Shown here in pieces: positions 18,482 through 27,048 of a stretch of DNA of 64,000 bases. Within the stretch, counting starts at the first letter, position 1. The number at the start of each line of letters is the position of its first letter. Position numbers and translations under genes: made by a program. The notes beneath the pieces were generated by a model. That model saw nothing but the letters and a program-made list of their open reading frames with translations. It had not been told where the DNA came from and searched no databases. Source of the DNA: Nocardia grenadensis NBRC 108939. Its GTDB lineage: Bacteria; Actinomycetota; Actinomycetes; Mycobacteriales; Mycobacteriaceae. Where the stretch lies: positions 124,001 through 188,000 of the forward strand of contig NZ_BDCJ01000009.1 of the NCBI RefSeq assembly GCF_001613445.1, read 5' to 3'.

Positions 18482-19692
18482 CGTTTCATGATCGGGTCCG
18501 GTTCGAATTGCGCTCCGGTGACACCTGGCGCGAGCCCTGGTCCATGTACGCGGCGCTGCGCGATCACGATCCGGTGCACCGCGTTGTCCCCGCGGACCGC
18601 CCGGACAACGACTACTGGGTACTCACCCGGCACGAACACGTGTATGCCGCCGCCCGGGACACCGGCGCCTTCTCCTCGGGCGCGGGGCTGACGGTGGAAT
18701 ACGGTGAGCTCGAACAGATCGGGCTCACCGGAAACCCGCCGATGGTGATGCAGGATCCGCCCGAACACACCGAGTTCCGCAAACTGGTCGCCCGCGGCTT
18801 CACCCCGCGTCAGGTCACCGAGGTGGAACCGGTGGTGCGCCGGTTCGTCCGGGATCGGCTGGACCGGCTGGCCACCGACGGTGGCGGCGATATCGTGGCC
18901 GACCTGTTCAAACCGCTGCCGACCATGGTGGTCGCGCACTATCTCGGGGTTCCGGAGGAGGACCGTTCCCGTTTCGACGGCTGGACCGACGCCGTGGTCG
19001 CGGCCGGTACCCAGCGCACGGCGGACGCGCAGGCCGCGTCGATGGAGATGCTGGGTTATTTCGCCGAGCTGATCAAACGCCGGCGTACCGATCCGGGCGA
19101 CGATACGGTGTCGCTGCTCGTCCAGGCTGGTATCGGGGCCGACGACGCCGATGTGGACGGCCTGGTCCAGATCCTGGCCTACACCTGGACCATGGTCGCC
19201 GGCGGTAACGACACCACCACTGGCCTGCTCGGCGGGGCGGTGCAACTGTTGCAGCGCTACCCGGAGCAGCGCGCGGCGCTGGCCACCGATCCGGAGGGCA
19301 TCCGGACGGCGATCGAGGAGTTCGCCCGGCTCACTTCTCCGGTACAGGGTTTGGCCCGGACCACCACCCGTCCGGTGGAGTTGGACGGCGTGACGATTCC
19401 CGCGGGCCGTAAGGTGCTGCTCGTGTACGGCTCGGCGAATCGCGACGAACGGGTCTTCGGCGCCGATGCCGCCGAACTCGATATCGAGCGCAACCCACAG
19501 CGCATCATGACCTTCGGCCACGGACCGCATCACTGCCTGGGCGCGGCCGCGGCCCGTATGCAGGCGCGGGTGGCATTGGAGGAACTGCTGGCGCGTTTCG
19601 CGGACCACCACGTCGATATCGACGCGGTCACCTACGCCCCCGGACCGTACGTCCGGCGGCCGACCAGCGTGCCCTTCCGGTGCGCCGCGTGA
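18469..19692 (+). CDS. cytochrome P450 (class I bacterial type)
   Basis: A 407-residue soluble P450 monooxygenase. Visible motifs are the I-helix oxygen-activating AGGNDTTTGLL, the K-helix ExxR in EEFARL, the PERF-region NRDERVF and the heme-binding loop FGHGPHHCLGAAAAR (Cys ligand near residue 356). The N-terminal half has DPPEHTEFRKLVARGFTPRQ, common in bacterial CYPs. Redox partners are not nearby and the substrate cannot be read from the sequence. The ATG has no ribosome site but lies six bases after a -10-like box, so a leaderless transcript is likely. The TetR regulator follows on the same strand after 103 bases. Confidence 0.95.
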   Translation: MLADTFHDRVRFELRSGDTWREPWSMYAALRDHDPVHRVVPADRPDNDYWVLTRHEHVYAAARDTGAFSSGAGLTVEYGELEQIGLTGNPPMVMQDPPEHTEFRKLVARGFTPRQVTEVEPVVRRFVRDRLDRLATDGGGDIVADLFKPLPTMVVAHYLGVPEEDRSRFDGWTDAVVAAGTQRTADAQAASMEMLGYFAELIKRRRTDPGDDTVSLLVQAGIGADDADVDGLVQILAYTWTMVAGGNDTTTGLLGGAVQLLQRYPEQRAALATDPEGIRTAIEEFARLTSPVQGLARTTTRPVELDGVTIPAGRKVLLVYGSANRDERVFGADAAELDIERNPQRIMTFGHGPHHCLGAAAARMQARVALEELLARFADHHVDIDAVTYAPGPYVRRPTSVPFRCAA

Positions 19693-19795
19693 CCGATCGG
19701 CGCACTGCGCCGCTGCCCCGGATCGGCGCTGTCAACGCGTCCCGCGCGCTGAACGGTGACCGGAGAGCCGGCGCCGGACTCGCCGGAGCCGTGCG

Positions 19796-20416
19796 ATGAC
19801 GGACTGGCTGGCCGGCGGGCGGACCGAACTGGCCGCGGAACGGATTCTCGACGCGGTACGTGCCCTGGTCATAGACAAGGGCGCCGGCACGGTCGGCATG
19901 GCCGAGGTGGCCGAGGCGGCGGGCTGTTCGCGGGCGACGCTCTACCGCTACTTCGCCAACCGGCAGGCGTTGTATGTAGCCTTCGCCGGCCGGGAGGCCA
20001 CCCAGCTCCTTGCCCGGATCTGGCGCGACCGGCGGCTGGACGGCCCGGACCGGGCCGAACTCCTGCTCGACGGGATGACCGCCACCCTGGCCGAGGCACG
20101 GAGAACCCCGCATCTGGCCGTCTGGTTCGAACCCGCGAACGCCGGAATCGTGGCGCGACTGTCGGATTCCTCGGAGGTGATCGACGAACTGGTCGCGGTC
20201 TCCGTCACGCGTCTGCGCCCGGATCTGTCCGCGGCGGCGGCGGATCGGCTGGGCCGGTGGGCGGTCCGGGTGATGATCTCCCTGCTGACGCTGCCACCCG
20301 CCACCGCGGACGAGGAGCGCGCCCTGCTGCGCGATTTCCTGCTTCCGTTCCTGCTGGGCACGGCTCCGGCGGCCGGAGACCCGGCCGCACCCGGGACGGC
20401 GACCGGCCGGTGCTGA
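19796..20416 (+). CDS. TetR-family transcriptional regulator
   Basis: A 206-residue TetR/AcrR regulator. The N-terminal helix-turn-helix reads AAERILDAVRALVIDKG...GMAEVAEAAGCSRATLYRYF (residues about 13-55). The rest is a helical ligand-binding domain without recognisable specificity. It follows the P450 on the same strand, so it probably controls that gene and itself. The inverted repeat at the P450 promoter is the candidate operator. Its 3' end overlaps, antisense, the last part of the reading frame that follows the osmoprotectant operon. Confidence 0.92.
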   Translation: MTDWLAGGRTELAAERILDAVRALVIDKGAGTVGMAEVAEAAGCSRATLYRYFANRQALYVAFAGREATQLLARIWRDRRLDGPDRAELLLDGMTATLAEARRTPHLAVWFEPANAGIVARLSDSSEVIDELVAVSVTRLRPDLSAAAADRLGRWAVRVMISLLTLPPATADEERALLRDFLLPFLLGTAPAAGDPAAPGTATGRC

Positions 20417-20684
20417 TTTCGGGTAACTCGCGACCCGGGTTCGCCGTAGGGACAGACGACGAACGAACCGGTCGCCCGGTACCCGTGCTCGACCGCGGCT
20501 CTCCCAGCTCGGCGAGACTGCGGGACCAGCGGCCCAATTGCGTGGTATCGACCGGTTCGTACCCCGGGTCCTGGCGGGTCGCCGCGAGCACCTCGTGGCC
20601 GAGCCGCCGGATGCGCTGATGCCGGGTCCAGTGCGCCCGCGCCCATTCCGGCTCGTTGAACGCCGGACCGTCCGGAGCGACCAT
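20205..20684 (-). CDS. hypothetical protein, probably frameshifted
   Basis: The last gene after the osmoprotectant binding protein (23-base gap), with a very good ribosome site (aggagagggtga before ATG). Residues 1-62 (from MVAPDGPAFNEPEWARAHWT to LGRWSRSLAELGE) have strong GC3 bias and look like genuine protein. After that the frame turns into Pro/Arg/Ser-rich, low-bias sequence that runs antisense into the TetR gene. The neighbouring frame continues with protein-like sequence (AAVEHGYRATGSFVVCPYGE). The simplest reading is a one-base indel near 20485-20512, from mutation or sequencing error. I do not recognise the family. Confidence 0.4.
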   Translation of the reverse strand: MVAPDGPAFNEPEWARAHWTRHQRIRRLGHEVLAATRQDPGYEPVDTTQLGRWSRSLAELGEPRSSTGTGRPVRSSSVPTANPGRELPEISTGRSPSRVRPGLRPPEPCPAGTEAGNRAAGRAPRPRWRVAASAGRSSPGPPTGPADPPPPRTDPGADA

Positions 20685-20707
20685 TCACCCTCTCCTCGCC
20701 CGGCTGT

Positions 20708-21685
20708 TCACTCCTCGGTGACGAAACCCCGCGCGACCATCCAGTCGCGCGCCACCTCCGCGGGCTCACGACCCTCGACATCGACCTGCCGGTTCAGTTC
20801 CGTGATCGACTCGTTGGTCAGCAACCGGGAGATGGGTGCCATGACCTCGGCGATCCGCGGATGCGCCCGGGCGAAATCCGCACGCATCACCAGAGCGGCA
20901 TTGTACTTGGGGAAGAAGGAGCGGTCGTCGAGCAGCAGGACCAGGTCGAGTCCGGGGATACGACCGTCGGTGGCCGCGACCGATCCGAATCCACACTGCG
21001 TGGCGTCGGCGGTCGCCTGATAGACCACGGCGTCCTGGACGATCCGCTTGGGCATCTGCCCGCCGTCGATGCCGTAGGCGCGGCTGAGGCCGGGGAAGCC
21101 GTCCTGGCGCACATTGAACTCGGTACCCACGCAGATACTCGCCGCGGCGGGGTCGGTGGCGACCAGGCGCGCGTAGTCCGACAGGGTCCAGGTGCCGGTG
21201 CGTTCCGCGGTCCGCCGCGCGGTCGCCAGCGCGTAGGTGTTGTTCATGGGTGCCATCGCCGTCCACATCATGTCGTGTGCGGCCAGGTCCGCGTCGCGTA
21301 CCGCGGCGAACTGGCCCTGTTCGTCCGGGACAGGCTTCTCGTTGCCGAGATAGTTGACCCAGCCGGTGCCGGTGTAGTCGTAGGCGATATCGATTCGACC
21401 CTCGACCTGGGCGTCGCGCAAACTGTTGGAGCCCTGGATATTGGTGAGGTCCCGGACTTCGGCCCCGGCCGCGACCAGCGCGTATTCGATGATGTAACCG
21501 AGAATGTTCTGTTCGGTGAAATCCTTGGAGCCCACCGTGACGGTGACACCCGCGAGCTCCGGGACCGGGCGGATACTGCCGGGCCCGACCGGGAGCGGTA
21601 CCGAGCTCCCGGCCTGGAGACCGCATCCGGCCAGCAGCAGTACCACCGCCAGGAGCAGCAGCCGGGACGATCGGACGGCTTTCAT
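20708..21685 (-). CDS. osmoprotectant ABC transporter substrate-binding lipoprotein (OpuBC/OpuCC/ProX-like)
   Basis: A 325-residue type II binding protein. The signal peptide SSRLLLLAVVLLLAGCG ends in the lipobox LAGC, which anchors it to the outer face of the membrane. Family signatures are VTVGSKDFTEQNILGYIIEY, GRIDIAYDYTGTGWVNYLG, the domain-crossing region, and the late IAEVMAPISRLLTNESITEL. These match the OpuAC/glycine betaine-choline-carnitine group. The exact ligand cannot be assigned. The start overlaps the stop of the upstream permease by four bases, so it is the third-to-fourth cistron of one operon. Confidence 0.9.
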   Translation of the reverse strand: MKAVRSSRLLLLAVVLLLAGCGLQAGSSVPLPVGPGSIRPVPELAGVTVTVGSKDFTEQNILGYIIEYALVAAGAEVRDLTNIQGSNSLRDAQVEGRIDIAYDYTGTGWVNYLGNEKPVPDEQGQFAAVRDADLAAHDMMWTAMAPMNNTYALATARRTAERTGTWTLSDYARLVATDPAAASICVGTEFNVRQDGFPGLSRAYGIDGGQMPKRIVQDAVVYQATADATQCGFGSVAATDGRIPGLDLVLLLDDRSFFPKYNAALVMRADFARAHPRIAEVMAPISRLLTNESITELNRQVDVEGREPAEVARDWMVARGFVTEE

Positions 21686-22461
21686 CGCAGCCCCCGCGGG
21701 CCGAGGAATCGCTCCGCCACCGCGCCCAGCCAGTCCACCAGCAGGGCCAGCGCCACCGCGAGCACCGCGCCGACAACCAGCGTGACATTATCGCGCAGTT
21801 TGTAACCGGTATCGATCAGAATCCCCAACCCGCCCGCGCTGACCAGGAACGACAGCGTGGCGGTGCCGACGGCCAGCACCAGCGAGGTGCGCAGGCCGGC
21901 CAGAATGTAGGGGACAGCGAGCGGGAATTCGATCCGGCGCAGGACGGTCCCCGCCGACATACCCTGGCCGCGCCCGGCATCCACCAGCGTCGGATCGACT
22001 TCCTGGTAGCCGAGGATGGTGTTGCGCAGGACCGGCAGCAGCGAATAGAACGCGATCGGCGCCACCCCGATCCAGAAGCCGGTGGTGCGGGTGGCGAGGT
22101 AGAACAGCACGATCAGCCCGATCGCCGGTGCGGAGGCGCCGATATTGGCGATACCGACGACGACCGGCGCGAGCCGACGGTAGCCGGGCCTGGTGAGCAG
22201 GGTGCCCAGCGGGACCGCGACCACGACGACGAGCACCACCACCGTGGCGGTGATCAGGATGTGCTGCCAGGTGACGGTGGCGATATTGCCGGCATTGAGG
22301 CTCGCCTGCTGGGTGACGGTCAGGTCGCGCCGGAACGCCCACACCAGGACTCCCGTGGTGAGCAGTACGACGAGCACCGGCTGGACCAGCAGCCGGAGCC
22401 GGTCGGCGCGCCACTGCGCCGAGTGCCGCCCCGGAACCGCGGATGCCACCAGGGTGGTCAT
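21682..22461 (-). CDS. osmoprotectant ABC transporter permease
   Basis: A 259-residue membrane protein with about six helices. The binding-protein-dependent transport signature (EAA loop) reads VDAGRGQGMSAGTVLRRIEFPLAVPYILAG, with G at the expected position, followed by FLVSAGGLGILIDTGYKLRD. This is the usual OpuCB/OpuCD type. The first ~35 residues, QWRADRLRLLVQPV and on, form a short cytoplasmic tail with the first helix. The ATG overlaps the ATPase gene by four bases (ATGA), and the binding-protein gene overlaps its own stop. Confidence 0.92.
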   Translation of the reverse strand: MTTLVASAVPGRHSAQWRADRLRLLVQPVLVVLLTTGVLVWAFRRDLTVTQQASLNAGNIATVTWQHILITATVVVLVVVVAVPLGTLLTRPGYRRLAPVVVGIANIGASAPAIGLIVLFYLATRTTGFWIGVAPIAFYSLLPVLRNTILGYQEVDPTLVDAGRGQGMSAGTVLRRIEFPLAVPYILAGLRTSLVLAVGTATLSFLVSAGGLGILIDTGYKLRDNVTLVVGAVLAVALALLVDWLGAVAERFLGPRGLR

Positions 22462-23633
22462 GCCGGCACATCCGTCGCCGTGCCGGTTTCGGTCCGCAGT
22501 CCGGCCAGGTGGCCGACCAGTGTGTCGATCGTGATCAGTCCCGCGTACTTTCCGTCCGCGCCGGTGACCACCGCGGTCGCGTTCCGGTCACCGAGCAGCG
22601 CCGCCAATCCTTCCTGGAGAGTCGATTCGGCGGGCAGGGTCTCGATCGGGGTCCCGGCCCCGCCGACCGAGTCGGCGTGGGCGAGGTCGGCGACGGTGAT
22701 CCAGCGCAGCGGCCGCCCCGCGGTGTCGAGCACCAGGGCGCGGGCCCCGCCCCCGATCGCTGCCCGCGCCACCTCGACCGGGGCGTCCTCGGTGACCGTG
22801 GCGCATTCCCCGAGCGGAACCTCCCGGATCCGGGTGAGAGTCAGCTGTTTGAGGGCGGCATCGGAGCCGGCGAATCCGGCGACGGTCTCGTCCGCCGGGT
22901 CGGCCAGGATCGCGGCCGGCCGGTCATACTGCAGGACCCGGGAGCGGTCGCCCAGAACCGCGATCCGGTCACCGAGTTTCACCGCCTCGTTGAAATCGTG
23001 GGTGACGAACACGATCGTCTTGCCCAGTTCGGCCTGTAACCGGAGCAGTTCGTCCTGGAGCAGGCCCCGGGTGATCGGGTCCACGGCGCCGAAGGGCTCG
23101 TCCATCAGCAGGATCGGCGGGTCGGCGGCCAGTGCCCGCGCGACTCCCACCCGCTGCTGCTGCCCGCCGGACAGCCGGCGCGGATACCGGCGCCGGTAGG
23201 TTTCGGGATCCAGCCCGACCAGTTCCAGCATCTCGTCGGTGCGCGCGGCGATCCGCTTGCGATCCCAACCGATCAACCCCGGGACTGTCGCGATGTTCCG
23301 CGCGACGGTCATATGCGGGAAGAGACCCGCCTGCTGGATGGAGTACCCGATTCCGCGGCGTAACCGGTCGGGGTCGATCCCGGCGGCGTCGCGGCCGTCG
23401 ATGGTCACCGTGCCGGAGGTGGGCTCGATCAGCCGGTTGATCATCCGCATGGTGGTGGTCTTTCCGCAGCCCGACGGTCCGACCAGGACCACGATCTCAC
23501 CCGCCGGTATGGTCATCGATACCGCGTCGACGGCCGGAGCCTGCTGTCCCGGAAACTTTTTGGTGACGGCGTCGAGCACGATCTCGACCCCGGACACCGC
23601 CGTCGCGGCGGTGCGGTTCGCCGAATCAGTCAC
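22458..23633 (-). CDS. osmoprotectant ABC transporter ATPase with CBS domains (OpuCA/ProV-like)
   Basis: A 391-residue ATPase. The nucleotide-binding domain has Walker A GPSGCGKTTTMRM, the Q-loop in YSIQQAGLFPHMTV, signature LSGGQQQRVGVARAL, Walker B ILLMDEPFGAVDPI and the switch FVTHDFNEAV. From about residue 260 two CBS-type segments follow (VTEDAPVEVARAAIGGGARA and LPAESTLQEGLAALLGDRN). In OpuA these sense ionic strength or c-di-AMP. The ATPase thus fits osmotically gated uptake of betaine-like solutes. It overlaps the first permease by eight bases and the second by four. Confidence 0.94.
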   Translation of the reverse strand: MTDSANRTAATAVSGVEIVLDAVTKKFPGQQAPAVDAVSMTIPAGEIVVLVGPSGCGKTTTMRMINRLIEPTSGTVTIDGRDAAGIDPDRLRRGIGYSIQQAGLFPHMTVARNIATVPGLIGWDRKRIAARTDEMLELVGLDPETYRRRYPRRLSGGQQQRVGVARALAADPPILLMDEPFGAVDPITRGLLQDELLRLQAELGKTIVFVTHDFNEAVKLGDRIAVLGDRSRVLQYDRPAAILADPADETVAGFAGSDAALKQLTLTRIREVPLGECATVTEDAPVEVARAAIGGGARALVLDTAGRPLRWITVADLAHADSVGGAGTPIETLPAESTLQEGLAALLGDRNATAVVTGADGKYAGLITIDTLVGHLAGLRTETGTATDVPA

Positions 23634-24276
23634 GGATTCCCCTCGAAATGGTGAAATGTCCGACGAGGACGAAGATCCCGTCGAGGACCAGGGCGAGTGC
23701 GACGATCAGCACGGTGCCCGTGAGCGCCTGCGGTACCGCGTTGGGGCTGCCGAGCCGGGCCAGCCCGGAGAAGATCAGATTCCCCAGGCCCGGACCCTTC
23801 GCGTAGGCGGCCAGGGCCAGAATGCCCATGATCAACTGGGTGCTCACCCGCATCCCGGTCAGGATCGACGGCCAGGCCAACGGCAACTCGATCGCGGCGA
23901 GCACCCGCCACCGGTTCATCCCCACCCCGCGCGCGGCATCCACCACCGCGGTATCCACGGCGGAGAGTCCGACGAGAGTGTTGCGCAGGATCGGCAGCAG
24001 CGCGTAGAGCACCAGCGCGGTCACCGTCGGCGCGACACCCAGGCCCATCAGGGGAATGAGCAGCCCGAGCAGGGCGAAGGACGGCACCGTCAGGATGGTC
24101 CCGGCCGCGGCGGTCGCGGCCGCCGAGCCGAGCGGGCTCCGGTACACCGCGACACCCACGGCCACCGCCACCACCGTCGCGATGAGCAGGGACTGCACGA
24201 CCGCCGAGACGTGCAGATAGGAGTCGACGAAGAGCTGATGCCGTCGTTCCACGACGAAGCTCCACCACGTATCCAG
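23626..24276 (-). CDS. osmoprotectant ABC permease, first cistron, probable CTG start
   Basis: A permease of about 216 residues. Its EAA-type loop reads VDAARGVGMNRWRVLAAIELPLAWPSILTG, followed by LAAYAKGPGLGNLIFSGLARLG, matching the OpuCB/CD family. An in-frame GTG would start at MERRHQLFVDSYLH. The upstream in-frame codons, however, read DTWWSFVVERRHQLFVDSYL, the usual N-terminus of this family. The only well-placed start for them is a CTG (24274-24276), seven bases after a clean ggagg. An ATC directly before it is the other option. I therefore extend the gene and mark the start as uncertain. It heads the four-gene operon. Confidence 0.85.
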   Translation of the reverse strand: MDTWWSFVVERRHQLFVDSYLHVSAVVQSLLIATVVAVAVGVAVYRSPLGSAAATAAAGTILTVPSFALLGLLIPLMGLGVAPTVTALVLYALLPILRNTLVGLSAVDTAVVDAARGVGMNRWRVLAAIELPLAWPSILTGMRVSTQLIMGILALAAYAKGPGLGNLIFSGLARLGSPNAVPQALTGTVLIVALALVLDGIFVLVGHFTISRGIRD

Positions 24277-24454
24277 GATCCGACCTCCCGTTCCGGCCTC
24301 CAGCGAGGCTATCGCGACCTCGCCGCGCCCGGACGGGTTTTCCCGGAGGACGTGCGGCCGTCGGGACGGCGACGCGGCGCCCGATTACTGCGGGAGACGG
24401 TTCGCACGGTGACGACGGCACACGACGAACGGCCGGATCGGCGCCCCGCGCGGA

Positions 24455-26638
24455 TCAGTTGCGGGCGAGCGCGCGGTCGGTGAGTGCGCCGATGATCGGT
24501 GCGAGCGTTTCGGCGTAACCGACGGTGATGTGGTTGTCGTCGCGGAAGACCAGCTTGTCCCCGATGACGAGGGGACAATCGGAAGGGGTGCAGAACAGCG
24601 AGGTCAGATCGGCGTATTGTCCGCCACCGCCGATGGTCGCCGCCCGCTCGGCCGCGATACCGGCGTCGTCGAGCGCATCCGGTCGGGCCGGGGCGCAGGC
24701 CGCGGCATCGTCGAGATGTCCGGAGAGACATATCGGGACATCGGTGTGCGGGTCGGGGATCGAGCCCAGCACCAGTACGGCCGCGCCGGTCGCGCGCAGC
24801 CGGGCGACCAGGCGGTGCAGGCTGTCGATCCAGGCCGGGTCGTAGGAGACGAAGCCGAAGTCGGCACCGTAGCGCCGGGACATGCTCACCACGATCAATC
24901 GCGGTCGCTCGGCTTGTAGCCGGGCCACGATCTCGCCGCGCCACTGCTCGCATTCGGTGTACTCCCGGCCCAGGTAGGGACTGGTGATAGGCAGGTCCAT
25001 CAGCGGGCAGGTGACCTTTGCCATGGTCTCCAGCCGCCAGTGTCGCGTCGCGGTGATCTGCTCGAACGCCGGCTGCCACATCGCGGCATGGGAATCGCCG
25101 ACCAGGGCCACCGTGGTGGCCGAGTCCGGATCGCCGGAGGCACATTCGGCCTGACCCACATCTCGCCAGGACCGTACACAGCCGTTCACGAACACGTCCG
25201 CCTTGCTCCCGGCCGCGTCGGCGAGCGAGGGGGTGAGATTCGAAGGGACAGGGCCGATTGCGGCAGACGCGGCAATAGCGGCCTGCGCTTGGTCGACCTG
25301 CTGCCGGACCGCCGCCTCACCGGGGTCCGAAGTCGGTGCGACCGGTGCGACCGGTGCGGTGGGTGCGGTGAGGGCAAGGGCCGGTGCTGCCGTACCGCGG
25401 CCGGTCGGCACCGGCGTGAGTACGAGCAGTGCGAGCGCCACGCCGGCGGCGATAACCGTGATCGCGCCGCCACAGGCGAGGCTGCGCGCGGCCGAACCGC
25501 GTAGGGGAACGGCGAAACGGGCCGGATTCTCGACCAGCCATAGCGTGAGCATGGCGAGCCCACCCGCGATCGTCACCGCGCCCAGCGAACCACCGAGCCC
25601 GAGCGGATGGCCGACCACCCAGGGCGCGAGTAGTAGCACCGGCCAGTGCCACAGGTACCACGAGTAGGACCCGCGGCCGATCGCTCGTATCGGGCCGAAT
25701 GCCAGCCCGCGTCCGACACCGAACCGTGGAGTCGCACAGCCGGAAATGATCACCAGTACCGTCCCTGCGACGGGCAGCAGCGCGGCGGTTCCGGGATACC
25801 GGGTGTGCTCGTCGAACCAGGTGCACGCGGCGATGATCAGCAGCATCCCGACCCAGCCGGCGAAAGCGGCCGGAAATCTCGGCAGCCGGGACCATATCGG
25901 CGCCGACAGCGCGATCACGCCCCCGGCGGCCAGTTCCCAGGCCCGGGCGGGCAGCGAGAAGAACGCCCACGATGGGAGCGTGCCGGTCCAGCTCAGCGAG
26001 GTCGCGAAGGAGAACGCGGCGACGAGCACGAGAACGACCGGATACGGCCGCGGTAAGGTCGCCCCGGGTCGGCGGCGGCGCGCGACCCACGCCGTCGCGG
26101 CGATCAGTACCGGCCAGAGCAGATAGAACTGTTCTTCCACAGCGAGCGACCAGAAGTGTTGAAACGGCGACGGGAGCGTATCGCCGGCCAGGTAGTCGGT
26201 GCCGCGCAGTGCGAACCGGTAGTTCCCGGCGTAGAGCGCACTGGCGATTCCGTCGCCGAGTACCCGGCGGGCCTGCAGGGGTGGCAGCAGCACGGCGGCT
26301 GCCACCGCGGTGGTGACGAGGACAATACCCGCCGCGGGGAGCAGTCGCCGGGCCCGCGCGCCGTAGAACCGGGCCAGGCCGACAGTGCCCGTGGTCGCCG
26401 TTTCGCGATAAAGGATTCCGGTGACGAGAAAGCCGGAAATGACGAAAAAGATATCCACGCCGACGAATCCGCCACCGACCCCGGGCATTCCGGCGTGAAA
26501 TAGCACGACGGCCACCACGGCGACTGCTCTCAGTCCTTCGATATCGGGCCGAAAGTATCTTCGCGGCACCGCATTATCGCTCCGGTCCGCACGCCGATCA
26601 CCTAATTCGCTGCCGACCGCCACGGTCATGGGCAGCAT
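24455..26638 (-). CDS. OafA/YrhL-type acyltransferase fused to an SGNH domain
   Basis: About 727 residues. The N-terminal half is an acyltransferase-3 membrane domain: YFRPDIEGLRAVAVVAVVLFHAG (the H is the predicted catalytic residue), then GGFVGVDIFFVISGFLVTG and SFQHFWSLAVEEQFYLLWP-like segments, with about ten helices to residue 410. An Ala/Pro/Thr-rich linker leads to a periplasmic-side SGNH hydrolase-like domain with block I VALVGDSHAAMW and block V DDNHITVGYAE. Proteins of this build O-acetylate surface glycans or peptidoglycan-linked polymers. The substrate is unknown. The ATG used opens MLPMTVAVGSELG, and a second ATG three codons later is possible. Longer upstream readings lack sense. 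Confidence 0.9.
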   Translation of the reverse strand: MLPMTVAVGSELGDRRADRSDNAVPRRYFRPDIEGLRAVAVVAVVLFHAGMPGVGGGFVGVDIFFVISGFLVTGILYRETATTGTVGLARFYGARARRLLPAAGIVLVTTAVAAAVLLPPLQARRVLGDGIASALYAGNYRFALRGTDYLAGDTLPSPFQHFWSLAVEEQFYLLWPVLIAATAWVARRRRPGATLPRPYPVVLVLVAAFSFATSLSWTGTLPSWAFFSLPARAWELAAGGVIALSAPIWSRLPRFPAAFAGWVGMLLIIAACTWFDEHTRYPGTAALLPVAGTVLVIISGCATPRFGVGRGLAFGPIRAIGRGSYSWYLWHWPVLLLAPWVVGHPLGLGGSLGAVTIAGGLAMLTLWLVENPARFAVPLRGSAARSLACGGAITVIAAGVALALLVLTPVPTGRGTAAPALALTAPTAPVAPVAPTSDPGEAAVRQQVDQAQAAIAASAAIGPVPSNLTPSLADAAGSKADVFVNGCVRSWRDVGQAECASGDPDSATTVALVGDSHAAMWQPAFEQITATRHWRLETMAKVTCPLMDLPITSPYLGREYTECEQWRGEIVARLQAERPRLIVVSMSRRYGADFGFVSYDPAWIDSLHRLVARLRATGAAVLVLGSIPDPHTDVPICLSGHLDDAAACAPARPDALDDAGIAAERAATIGGGGQYADLTSLFCTPSDCPLVIGDKLVFRDDNHITVGYAETLAPIIGALTDRALARN

Positions 26639-27048
26639 TGTTGTCGGTCGTGTCGGTATTGTCACGACAACGCACCGCGTGCGATATTCCTGTTCGGGTT
26701 CTCCTGGCCGCGCTCGACGCCATACCAGAACAACTCGACGAATCCGGGGTGTGTCCGAGCAGCGGTGGAAAGTGTTGTGTCCATGACGGTCGATGCCGTG
26801 GCGCGGATGAAAGCCGAGGCTTCTGCCGAGCAGTCGACGGCAAGGGAGAGTGGAAAAACTGGCGAATTGTGGAGGATCGAACGCAGTCGCGGCCCTGCCC
26901 GAATCCTCATTTCCCCAGGTCGAATCTCCGCGATCGAACGGCCTCTGGCCGCACTGTGCCACGAACACGGCGAATCTTTTGGACGAATCGGCGGAGCAAA
27001 CGTTCGACACATTTGCCACCTGCGTGGGTCGGAAGGCACGATTACCGG
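26639..27048. other. gene-free divergent region
   Basis: No gene is supported between the divergent acyltransferase and aminoglycoside phosphotransferase. It is somewhat less GC-rich than its surroundings. An inverted repeat GTCGTG-N10-CACGAC lies at 26647-26668, close to the acyltransferase start, and could be an operator. A purine-rich stretch near 26840-26870 gives no credible reading frame. Confidence 0.5.

Noticed and set aside
26638..27048. N-terminal extension of the APH(3')-like gene
   Set aside because: The open frame continues upstream, but the sequence is not protein-like. The APH pattern begins after the ATG at 27049.
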